5,842 nucleotides of DNA, taken from NCBI GenBank assembly GCA_947251855.1, contig CAMXUZ010000038.1, positions 1 to 5,842 on the forward strand, read 5' to 3'. The stretch comes from an uncultured Ruaniaceae bacterium (lineage in GTDB: Bacteria; Actinomycetota; Actinomycetes; Actinomycetales; Beutenbergiaceae). The position numbers were made by a program, and so were the translations under genes. Below, in pieces: positions 1 to 5,059 of the stretch. The notes under the pieces are model-generated. The model ran no database searches, was not told the DNA's origin, and saw only the letters and a list, made by a program, of their open reading frames with translations. Every line of letters starts with the position of its first letter. Within the stretch, counting starts at the first letter, position 1.

Positions 1-866
1 GCGATGCGAACGCTGAAGCGAAGTTCAAGGAGGTCGGCGAGGCATATTCCGTGCTCTCCGATTCCGAGAAGCGCCAGCAGTACGACGCACTGCGCGCGAT
101 GGCGGGAGGGGGACCCCGGTTCGCCTCAGGCCCGGGAGGACCTGGTGGAGCCGGCGGCTTCGAGGGCCTCTTCGGCGGAATGTTCGGCGGCGCAGGCGGC
201 GCGGGCGGCGGCCCGCACGTGCGCTACTCGACCACCGGCGGGGGAGCAGGTGGATTCGAAGACATCCTCTCCCAGATGTTCGGTGGCGGGGGCGGCGCCC
301 CGGCAGGATTCGGCGCCCAACCGGGCGCGAACCTCGCAGCGAGCACCCGCCTGCCGTTCCGCTCCGCCGTCGAAGGGGAGGCCGTGACCCTCAACGTGGG
401 TGGGCGGCGCATGAACGTGCGCATCCCCGCCGGCGTGAAGGACGGCCAGAAGATCCGTCTGCGCGGCAAGGGCGAACCCGGCCAGGGCGGCGGCCCGGCC
501 GGTGACCTCATCGTGACCGTCTCGGTCGAACCGCACCCCGTGTTCGGGATCGACGGACGCAACCTCACGATCACCGTGCCCGTGTCCTTCCCCGAAGCCG
601 TCAAAGGGGCCACCGTCGCGGTGCCCACGTTCGACGGCGGCAGCGTCCGGGTGCGCGTGCCGAAGGGGACGTCCTCGGGAGCACGCCTGCGCGTGAAGGG
701 TAAAGGCGTGCGGACGCCGAAAGGTACCGGGGATCTCATCGTCACCGTGGAGGTTGCCGTGCCGAAGAATCTCTCGAAGGCGGCCAAGACCGCGCTGGAG
801 GAGTTCGCAGCGGCGACCGAAGGTGAGGACGTTCGAGCCGGCCTCGACGAACAGGCAGCCTCGTAA
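1..866 (+). CDS. dnaJ: DnaJ-type co-chaperone without zinc finger, 5' end cut off by the window
   Basis: J-domain co-chaperone that stimulates the ATPase of DnaK and delivers unfolded substrates in the cytoplasm. The reading frame is open from base 3, so the start and the HPD motif lie upstream. The 287 visible residues begin with the last J-domain helix (KFKEVGEAYSVLSD...RQQYDAL). A Gly/Phe-rich linker (about residues 35-111) with FGG repeats follows, then two C-terminal beta domains (about 112-175 and 176-257) carrying the family's DGQKIRLRGKGEPG and GDLIVTVEV motifs. There is no cysteine in the visible part, so the four CxxCxGxG zinc repeats of classical DnaJ are absent; this is the CbpA-like layout. 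The stop lies 9 nt before hspR, so the two are surely co-transcribed. Residue numbers count from base 3. Certain as a DnaJ family member; whether the genome has a second, zinc-binding DnaJ cannot be seen here. Confidence 0.95.
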   Translation, partial: DANAEAKFKEVGEAYSVLSDSEKRQQYDALRAMAGGGPRFASGPGGPGGAGGFEGLFGGMFGGAGGAGGGPHVRYSTTGGGAGGFEDILSQMFGGGGGAPAGFGAQPGANLAASTRLPFRSAVEGEAVTLNVGGRRMNVRIPAGVKDGQKIRLRGKGEPGQGGGPAGDLIVTVSVEPHPVFGIDGRNLTITVPVSFPEAVKGATVAVPTFDGGSVRVRVPKGTSSGARLRVKGKGVRTPKGTGDLIVTVEVAVPKNLSKAAKTALEEFAAATEGEDVRAGLDEQAAS

Positions 867-875
867 GGGCGCGCC

Positions 876-1298
876 ATGGGATACGACGCACCGGCATACC
901 TCATCTCCGCTGCTGCGCAGCGAGCGGGCATGCACGCCCAAACCCTGCGTACCTACGACCGGCTCGGCCTCGTGGTGCCTCGACGCGCCGCGGGCCGGGG
1001 CCGGCGTTACTCATTGCGGGACATCGACAAACTCAAAGAGATCCAGCGACTTTCCAAAGAAGAGGGGATCAACCTCGCCGGGATTGCTCGGATCTTCGTG
1101 CTCGTGGAGGAAAACGAGCAGCTCCGCGCGCGGGTCGAGGATCTGCTCGGTATCAGCCATCAGCCGCGCGTGTTCACCGCGTCCGCCGCTGGCGACATCG
1201 TCGCCGCCGCGCCGGGTGAGCGGCCCCGGGTTTCGGGGGACTCCCAAGCGCTCGTGGTGTGGGAGCGGCGCCATATTGAATTGCGCCGAGGGCGCTGA
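876..1298 (+). CDS. hspR: HspR, MerR-family heat-shock repressor
   Basis: Transcriptional repressor of the dnaK heat-shock operon. In Streptomyces and Mycobacterium HspR binds the HAIR inverted repeat upstream of dnaK, with DnaK as co-repressor. The 140-aa product starts with a MerR winged helix-turn-helix (about residues 6-75) that closely follows HspR proteins: YLISAAAQRAGMHAQTLRTY, then DRLGLVVPRR, then GRGRRYSLRDIDKL. It continues with a short helix rich in Glu/Arg and ends in a tail containing SQALVVW, typical of HspR. The ATG is preceded by AAGGG (865-869) at 6-nt spacing, and the Shine-Dalgarno overlaps the dnaJ stop codon, which indicates a coupled operon. No full HAIR site (CTTGAGT-N7-ACTCAAG) was seen in this window; it would be expected upstream of dnaK. 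Very sure of the family, and the position after dnaJ supports the exact name. Confidence 0.95.
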   Translation: MGYDAPAYLISAAAQRAGMHAQTLRTYDRLGLVVPRRAAGRGRRYSLRDIDKLKEIQRLSKEEGINLAGIARIFVLVEENEQLRARVEDLLGISHQPRVFTASAAGDIVAAAPGERPRVSGDSQALVVWERRHIELRRGR

Positions 1299-1318
1299 AC
1301 CAGCTGCGCCGAGCGCCC
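1290..1318 (+). terminator. Hairpin over the hspR stop codon, probable end of the heat-shock operon
   Basis: A perfect 7-bp inverted repeat, GGGCGCT (1290-1296) and AGCGCCC (1312-1318), encloses a 15-nt loop. The first base of the hspR TGA is the last base of the left arm. No T-run follows, which is usual for terminators in high-GC actinobacteria. A weaker hairpin, CCGCC (1362-1366) with GGCGG (1375-1379), lies further down and could contribute. Not tested by folding. Confidence 0.45.
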
Positions 1319-1386
1319 GATGGCCCCCACTGCACCTCCGGAGCGCCGCCCTACGCGATAACCGCCCCGGCCGAGGCGGGAGCGTG

Positions 1387-1392
1387 AAAGGG
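1387..1392 (+). promoter_or_regulatory. Ribosome binding site that sets the start of the small membrane protein
   Basis: AAAGGG stands 6 nt before the ATG at 1399. An in-frame GTG at 1384 would overlap this site and has no Shine-Dalgarno of its own at normal spacing, so the ATG is preferred. Confidence 0.6.
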
Positions 1393-1398
1393 TTGAGT

Positions 1399-1932
1399 AT
1401 GGCAATCCCGATGATTCTTGCGATCGCCGGTGTGGCGGTGACGATAGGCGCGGCCCGCGTGCTGGTCGTGCAGGGCGTACCGCATCTCCAAGTGAACGAC
1501 CCCGCGCTGCCGGAGCCGGCGCGGACAGTGACGGCGTCCTCGTGGGTAGCCGCTCTCGGCACAGTTTTGGGCCTGGGTGCCGCGGCGATCGGGCTCTCGC
1601 GGCTCGTCACTGAAACCGCGGCAAGCGCGACAGCGGCGGTCATCGCCGCAGCGCTCCTTTGCGGCGCCGCCGTGTTCGGAGTCAGATCGGTGATCCACCT
1701 CTCGCGCGCGAACCCTGATCGCCGATTCACGATCCTCGGCGGCCCTTCCGATATACCTGCGCGAATATGGGTGACGAGGTCCATCGCGGCGGCCCTCGCG
1801 ATCGCTGCGGTGCTGATCCTCGAGAGCGTCATCGGCTTCGGGTGGGCGCTCCTCCTCGCGCTCCTGCTATGCGTGGTACCCGGCCTCGGCGTTCGCTACG
1901 CTCACAACCGGCGCGCCGAGCCCGGCCAGTAA
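1399..1932 (+). CDS. Small integral membrane protein of unknown function
   Basis: I do not recognise this 177-aa protein. It is strongly hydrophobic, with about four to five likely membrane helices: roughly residues 3-24, 48-69, 76-99, 127-144 and 146-165. A polar loop (about 100-126) contains NPDRRFTILGGPSD, and the tail RYAHNRRAEPGQ is basic, which suggests a cytoplasmic C-terminus. No catalytic motif, metal site or fused domain is evident. The frame is open much further upstream (from 754), but that part overlaps dnaJ and hspR, and only the ATG at 1399 has a good ribosome binding site. It lies 100 nt after hspR, beyond a probable terminator, and 77 nt before ytoQ. Membership in the heat-shock operon by read-through is possible but unsupported. 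The gene looks real from its coherent hydrophobic pattern; the function is unknown. Confidence 0.75.
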   Translation: MAIPMILAIAGVAVTIGAARVLVVQGVPHLQVNDPALPEPARTVTASSWVAALGTVLGLGAAAIGLSRLVTETAASATAAVIAAALLCGAAVFGVRSVIHLSRANPDRRFTILGGPSDIPARIWVTRSIAAALAIAAVLILESVIGFGWALLLALLLCVVPGLGVRYAHNRRAEPGQ

Positions 1933-1960
1933 CTGCGCTCCCAGGGATACTCACATTCCC

Positions 1961-1969
1961 TGCTACAGT
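1961..1969 (+). promoter_or_regulatory. Extended -10 promoter of ytoQ
   Basis: TGCTACAGT fits the extended -10 pattern TGnTAnnnT (hexamer TACAGT at 1964-1969). No convincing -35 box is found 16-18 nt upstream, which extended -10 promoters tolerate. Transcription would start near 1976, giving a leader of about 34 nt before the ATG at 2010. Confidence 0.4.
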
Positions 1970-1997
1970 GTGTGGCGGTTCTACTTGCTTCGACGTC

Positions 1998-2001
1998 GAG
2001 G
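1998..2001 (+). promoter_or_regulatory. Ribosome binding site of ytoQ
   Basis: GAGG followed by 8 nt and the ATG at 2010. It fixes the start at the ATG where similarity to the YtoQ family begins; the frame itself is open about 240 nt further upstream. Confidence 0.55.
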
Positions 2002-2009
2002 ATCTCCAA

Positions 2010-2450
2010 ATGAAATTAACGGTTTACTTGGCCGGTGAAATCCACACGAGCTGGCGCGAAGACCTGATCAGGAAGGTCAAGGAAAAGGGCCTCGATCTGG
2101 AATTCGTCTTTCCCCAGCAGGTGCACGAGCGCTCCGACAACGTCGGCGAAGACATCCAGGGCACTCAGCCGAACAACTACTTCCGCGATCTCGCCGCGTC
2201 CGACATCAATAACTTCCGTACCGAAGTACTGCTCAACAAGGCAGATATCGTCATCGCCCTCTTCGGTGAGCAGTACCGGCAGTGGAACACGGCCATGGAC
2301 CTGAGCACCGCACTCGCCCTGGGCAAGCCGAGCATCATGATTCGCCCGGAGTCACTCATCCACCCACTGAAAGAGCTTTCCCGTAAGACCAACGTCACGG
2401 TCGAAACGGTGGAGCAGGCCGTTGAGGTTCTCGCCTACGTCTTTGAGTGA
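2010..2450 (+). CDS. ytoQ: YtoQ family protein
   Basis: Conserved 146-aa protein of the YtoQ family, named after Bacillus subtilis YtoQ, which from memory is of nearly the same length and closely similar throughout. Visible hallmarks are YLAGEIHTSWRED (residues 6-18), RSDNVGED (41-48), a central ASDINNFRTEVLLNKADIVI (63-82), ALFGEQYRQWNTAMD (83-97), GKPSIMIRPES (105-115) and HPLKELS (118-124). The alternating hydrophobic strands and the ADIVIALFGE...ALALGKP arrangement resemble the Rossmann-like fold of nucleoside 2-deoxyribosyltransferases; this comparison is inference. I know of no established reaction for the family. It appears to be a single-gene unit, with its own promoter-like element and Shine-Dalgarno upstream and a GC hairpin just after the stop. 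Its neighbours offer no functional clue. The family call is very secure. Confidence 0.93.
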   Translation: MKLTVYLAGEIHTSWREDLIRKVKEKGLDLEFVFPQQVHERSDNVGEDIQGTQPNNYFRDLAASDINNFRTEVLLNKADIVIALFGEQYRQWNTAMDLSTALALGKPSIMIRPESLIHPLKELSRKTNVTVETVEQAVEVLAYVFE

Positions 2451-2455
2451 TCAGG

Positions 2456-2497
2456 GCCCGGGGTGAACGAGCACGGCCTCTGAGGAATGCCCCGGGC
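2456..2497. terminator. GC hairpin between convergent genes, probable two-way terminator
   Basis: GCCCGGGG (2456-2463) and CCCCGGGC (2490-2497) form a perfect 8-bp stem with a 26-nt loop. It lies between the ytoQ stop (2450) and the stop of the convergent gene (2510), where a shared terminator is expected. There is no T-run on either side. Folding was not computed. Confidence 0.5.
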
Positions 2498-2509
2498 TTC
2501 CGAAGCGGA

Positions 2510-2836
2510 CTATTTAGCAGTGCGTTTCTTCGATATCCACCATCCCGCCAGCGCGGCCGCGGCGACCGCGAAGACGGCCGCCGGCGCTGCCGAGGCGCCT
2601 TCGGTATGGGACTCTTGGATCGCGTTTGTTGACCGGTGCGACATGAGCGACCACTTCGACCGGGACGAGAACGCGGAGCCCAGGCTCGCAAACGAACCAA
2701 GACTGAAGATCGACCCGAACGAGGCGATCGAGCCAATTGAGAACGCCGAACCGGTCGACCCGATCGACAGGAATGATCCTTTCGATCCGATCGACAGGAA
2801 CGAGTCGTTGGACCATAGCGACCGTTTGTCAGACAT
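2510..2836 (-). CDS. Serine-triplet repeat protein with C-terminal membrane anchor, function unknown
   Basis: A 108-aa protein of unknown function with an exceptional pattern. From Ser6 to Ser69 every third residue is serine, 22 serines without a miss. The positions between are mostly Leu, Ile, Phe, Gly or Ala (SFLSIGSKGSFLSIGSTG at 12-29). Part of it repeats with a 9-residue, 27-nt period. A polar linker follows (70-83), then one likely membrane helix (about 84-101, ending AGWWIS) and a basic tail KKRTAK, as in a tail-anchored protein. The ATG (2836-2834) is the only good start, because an in-frame TGA lies 8 codons upstream; a GGGA 10 nt before it is a weak Shine-Dalgarno. A -10-like TACACT occurs on this strand at 2939-2934. 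Serine codons vary (TCG, TCC, TCA, AGC, AGT), so the pattern looks kept by selection on protein rather than by recent DNA duplication. I recall similar SIGS-rich hypothetical proteins in actinobacteria but cannot verify it here. Three other frames over this stretch are open as by-products. Confidence 0.8.
   Translation of the reverse strand: MSDKRSLWSNDSFLSIGSKGSFLSIGSTGSAFSIGSIASFGSIFSLGSFASLGSAFSSRSKWSLMSHRSTNAIQESHTEGASAAPAAVFAVAAAALAGWWISKKRTAK
2760..2800. repeat. Two direct copies with 27-nt period inside the serine-repeat gene
   Basis: CCGATCGACAGGAA occurs at 2760-2773 and again at 2787-2800. The 27-nt spacing equals nine codons and corresponds to the paired peptides SFLSIGSKG and SFLSIGSTG on the - strand. 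Outside these copies the repeat is visible only at the protein level. Confidence 0.7.
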
Positions 2837-2915
2837 GGTGCGATTGTCCCACGAACCGCGTCAGATTCCCAGGGACTGCGTGCTCCACAGCTACGATTGA
2901 AGGGGAACGACAGCG

Positions 2916-3037
2916 GTGATGGTGATCGAGGCGAGTGTACTGGCGAACGCGCTCGCGGATGAATCCGAGGCCCGGGAACGCGCGAGGATTCGCTCGAGTC
3001 GTTGCACGCCATCGATCTCGAGCGCGTGCTCGGCTGA
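2916..3037 (+). pseudogene. Remnant of a PIN-domain (VapC-like) toxin gene
   Basis: From the GTG at 2916 the frame reads VMVIEASVLANALADESEAR, close to the N-terminus of PIN-domain VapC toxins (consensus near VIDASVLANALAD), the RNase partner of toxin-antitoxin pairs. AGGGGA (2901-2906) sits 9 nt upstream as a fitting ribosome binding site. After about residue 24 the similarity fades in this frame. In the frame starting at 2984 it seems to resume as EDSLESLHAIDLERVLG, ending at TGA 3035-3037, where VapC proteins have a LHAPxLIDLEV-like segment. This suggests a frameshift near 2980 and loss of the rest. The first conserved acidic residue is Glu instead of the usual Asp. Intact PIN toxins are about 130 aa, so only the first third survives. 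No antitoxin gene is recognisable upstream. The assignment rests on motif memory over a short stretch. Confidence 0.5.
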
Positions 3038-3047
3038 CAGCGGGCCC

Positions 3048-3062
3048 AGGTGGTCACCACCT
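3048..3062 (-). terminator. Hairpin at the end of the MFS transporter gene
   Basis: AGGTGGT (3048-3054) and ACCACCT (3056-3062) are perfect inverted arms around one central base. A realistic fold is a 6-bp stem with a 3-nt loop. The outermost base belongs to the transporter's TAA stop on the - strand, so the stem forms immediately after translation ends. There is no T-run downstream. Confidence 0.4.
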
Positions 3063-4549
3063 TAGCGGCGAGGGATGAACGCGGCGACCGCGCTTGCAGC
3101 TAGAGCGATCCCCGTCGTCAACCCGAGCCCGGTGAGGTAGCCGCCGAGCGTCGGCACCGCAAGTCCTCCAGCCTGATGGGTGAGCGAGGCGAGGATCACG
3201 CCGAGCACAGCTGCGGCCGACGTCGTGCCGAGCGAGCGCATGAGGGCGTTGAGCCCGTTCGCGGCCGCGGTCTCGGTCACCGGCACCACCGACAGGATGA
3301 GTGCGGGGATCGCGCCGAGGGCGAGGGCGATGCCCGCACCGATGATCGCGCTCGCCAGGGAGACGAGGATGAGCGTGAGCGCGATCGTGCCGACATCGGC
3401 CGGCCCGGGGGACCGGTTCCCGATCGTTGCGAGCACCGCGAATACGCTGCCGTAGCCCGCGGCCGCGACGAGCCCGGCAACGATGAGGGTGATCCGGGGC
3501 GAGTGCTTTCGGCTGATCGCTGCCCCGAGGTTGGAGGCCGCGACCATTCCAATCCCCATGGGAAAGATCCAGAGCCCCATCGAGACCATCGATTGGCCGA
3601 GGCCGTAGCCGAGGTCGACGGGCAGTTGAATGACCGGCGGAAGCAGGAGGTTCATCGCGTACATCGTGAACCCGATGAGGATCGAGGCGATGTTCGTCAA
3701 CAGCACCGCGGGGATCGCCGCCGTGCGCAGGTTCACGAGCGGATGGCGTTTGCGGGTCTGGTGCAACCCCCACAGCGACAGCACCAGGACCGCCCCCGCG
3801 GCGCTGCCGAGAGTGGCAGCGCTCGTCCAGCCCCAATCGCTGCCCTTCGAGATGGCGAGCAACAGGGCGACGAGCCCGGCGGTAAGACCAAGAGCGCCGA
3901 AGACATCGAAGCTGCCTGCGCGGTGAGAACTCGCAGGGACCGTGGGGATGAGCCACATCAGCGCCGCGGCGATGAGCGCCGCCACGAGGGCAACGCTGAG
4001 GAACAGGATCCGCCAGTTGGCGAACTGTGCGACCGCGGCAGCCAGGGGCAGTCCGAGGGAACCGCCGATGCCCATCGAGGCGCTCATGAGCGCGATCGCT
4101 TTGCCCGCCCGATCGCGCGGGAGCAGGTCGTGCATAAGTGATATCCCGAGCGGGATGAGGCCCGCGGCAACTCCCTGCATGGCCCGGCCGGCGATCATGG
4201 CCCCAAGCCCGGGGGCGGCTGCGGAGACGAGCGCGCCCACGATAAAGGCGGCGAGGGCGAGCAGGAGCATCAGTTTCTTGCCGTACAGGTCCGCCAGGCG
4301 CCCAGTGATCGGCGTGGAGACCGCTCCGGCGAGCAGGGTAACGGTGATGATCCATGACGCGTTCGCGGCCGAGGTGTTGAAGATCTGCGGCAGCTGGGTG
4401 ATGAGCGGGATGATGAGGGTCTGTGCGAGGGAGACTAAGACGCCCCCGGCGGCGAGGGCGGCGATGACGAGGCCCGGACGAACGGGAGGTGAGGGATGCG
4501 TCGGCGAAGCGGGTCCTACGGCAGAAGCGCGAGTGGAAGAGTGAAGCAC
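3062..4549 (-). CDS. MFS drug/proton antiporter, DHA2 (EmrB/QacA) type
   Basis: Inner-membrane exporter of the major facilitator superfamily, expected to expel toxic compounds in exchange for protons; the substrate cannot be told. The 495-aa product has about 14 hydrophobic segments, the count of the DHA2 family, from about residue 26 to 493. Motif A is GRLADLYGKK (83-92) in the loop after helix 2. Helix 4 has AGRAMQGVAAGLIP (120-133), helix 5 a glycine-rich motif C region (MGIGGSLGLPLA, 159-170), followed by NWRILF (178-183). The late segment TETAAANGLNALMRSLGT (425-442) is also typical. The chosen start is the GTG at 4549-4547; the open frame extends to 4657 but would run through the operator and into marR. 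A -10 box ends 6 nt before this GTG, implying a leaderless mRNA. The first Met lies in helix 3, so a non-ATG start is required. The divergent marR gene points to local control, as in many drug pumps. Confidence 0.92.
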   Translation of the reverse strand: MLHSSTRASAVGPASPTHPSPPVRPGLVIAALAAGGVLVSLAQTLIIPLITQLPQIFNTSAANASWIITVTLLAGAVSTPITGRLADLYGKKLMLLLALAAFIVGALVSAAAPGLGAMIAGRAMQGVAAGLIPLGISLMHDLLPRDRAGKAIALMSASMGIGGSLGLPLAAAVAQFANWRILFLSVALVAALIAAALMWLIPTVPASSHRAGSFDVFGALGLTAGLVALLLAISKGSDWGWTSAATLGSAAGAVLVLSLWGLHQTRKRHPLVNLRTAAIPAVLLTNIASILIGFTMYAMNLLLPPVIQLPVDLGYGLGQSMVSMGLWIFPMGIGMVAASNLGAAISRKHSPRITLIVAGLVAAAGYGSVFAVLATIGNRSPGPADVGTIALTLILVSLASAIIGAGIALALGAIPALILSVVPVTETAAANGLNALMRSLGTTSAAAVLGVILASLTHQAGGLAVPTLGGYLTGLGLTTGIALAASAVAAFIPRR

Positions 4550-4584
4550 GTGTGCATCATACACATCGAGTGCAGCATGCACAC
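4550..4584. promoter_or_regulatory. Palindromic operator region between the MFS pump and marR
   Basis: GTGTGCAT (4550-4557) and ATGCACAC (4577-4584) form a perfect 8-bp inverted repeat centred on 4567, with extra matching CAC (4562-4564) and GTG (4570-4572). Each half also holds a smaller palindrome: GTGT-N7-ACAC (4550-4564) and GTGCA-N3-TGCAC (4570-4582), their centres 19 bp apart. The first covers the pump's -10 box; the second lies just upstream of the marR -10 box. Such placement suits a MarR dimer repressing both promoters. Binding is inferred. Confidence 0.6.
4556..4561 (-). promoter_or_regulatory. -10 box of the MFS transporter promoter
   Basis: On the - strand this reads TATGAT, a near-consensus -10 hexamer. 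It is followed by 6 nt and then the GTG start at 4549, so transcription would begin at or beside the start codon. No good -35 box lies 16-18 nt upstream. Confidence 0.5.
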
Positions 4585-4590
4585 GGAAGG

Positions 4591-4596
4591 TAAGAT
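4591..4596 (+). promoter_or_regulatory. -10 box of the marR promoter
   Basis: TAAGAT fits TAnnnT and ends 7 nt before the ATG at 4604, again placing the expected transcription start at or beside the start codon. The GGAAGG at 4585-4590 is 13 nt from the ATG, too far for a normal Shine-Dalgarno, and would be upstream of the transcript. No clear -35 box. Confidence 0.45.
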
Positions 4597-4603
4597 TTCC
4601 CAC

Positions 4604-5059
4604 ATGAGCCCAGAAATTCGGGACATCGAGTACGAGATCCTCGCCCTTTCCCGCCATATCACCGCAGCCGTCGGCCGTTCGAAGCGGGATGGCGACCGAC
4701 TCGACGAGAGCGCATACACTCTGCTAAATCTCCTCGAGGTCGGTGGCCCGATGAGTATCGGGGATCTCCAGCGGATCCTCGGCCTCGACACCTCAACGCT
4801 CAACCGGCAAACCTCGGCTGTGCTGAAGAACGGGCTGGCGGAGCGCCGCGGAGATGAATCCGGCGGCCTGGCGCGCAGGTTTCACCTCACGCGCACCGGC
4901 CGCGAGCGCCTCGAGGCCGATCGCCAGGCGAGTTGTGCCGCGCTCGCAAACACCCTGAGCGAGTGGTCGGCGCAGGAGCGCGAGGAGTTGATGCGGACCT
5001 TACGGGCGCTCAACGCCGCGATCGAGCAGCGCTATCCCCAGCCCTGGCCGCGGCGCTGA
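4604..5059 (+). CDS. MarR-family transcriptional regulator
   Basis: A 151-aa MarR-type regulator, normal length for the family; these act as dimers that leave DNA when a small ligand binds. An N-terminal dimerisation helix (about residues 6-26) leads into the winged helix-turn-helix (about 36-100): ESAYTLLNLLEVGGPMSIGD, recognition helix around TSTLNRQTSAVLKNGL (63-78), and a wing RRGDESGGLARRFHLT (81-96) with charged tip residues. LTRTGRERLEA then starts the C-terminal dimerisation helices. The ATG at 4604 is chosen because a -10 box ends 7 nt before it; an in-frame ATG at 4577 would add nine residues but lies inside the operator and upstream of that -10 box. It is divergent from the MFS pump, so it probably represses the pump and itself. 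The last 50 bp overlap the end of the convergent sialidase gene. The ligand is unknown. Confidence 0.92.
   Translation: MSPEIRDIEYEILALSRHITAAVGRSKRDGDRLDESAYTLLNLLEVGGPMSIGDLQRILGLDTSTLNRQTSAVLKNGLAERRGDESGGLARRFHLTRTGRERLEADRQASCAALANTLSEWSAQEREELMRTLRALNAAIEQRYPQPWPRR

Noticed and set aside
81..310. GC-rich repeats as a mobile or regulatory repeat
   Set aside because: They encode the Gly/Phe linker of DnaJ and are explained by the protein.
754..1398. Upstream extension of the small membrane protein frame
   Set aside because: It overlaps dnaJ and all of hspR in another frame and yields Arg/Pro/Ser-rich low-complexity peptide typical of shadow frames in GC-rich DNA.
1392..1398. GTTGAGT as half of a HAIR site for HspR
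   Set aside because: The partner half ACTCAAG is absent at the required 7-nt spacing.
1767..2009. N-terminal extension of ytoQ
   Set aside because: Family similarity begins at the ATG at 2010, which has its own ribosome binding site; the extension overlaps the membrane protein gene.
2487..2900. 137-aa + strand open frame as a real gene
   Set aside because: It is antisense to the serine-triplet protein, its GAGGA is almost in contact with its ATG, and its repeats mirror the - strand period. The - strand reading gives a coherent repeat, a membrane helix, a basic tail and a convergent terminator.
3176..4141. 321-aa + strand frame opposite the MFS gene
   Set aside because: Its composition (Arg, Asp, Glu and Gly only, no domain) is that of an antisense shadow of a hydrophobic membrane protein gene.
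4550..4657. Longer N-terminus (36 extra residues) for the MFS transporter
   Set aside because: It would run antisense through marR and the operator, upstream of the likely -10 box. The extra residues are not typical of the family.
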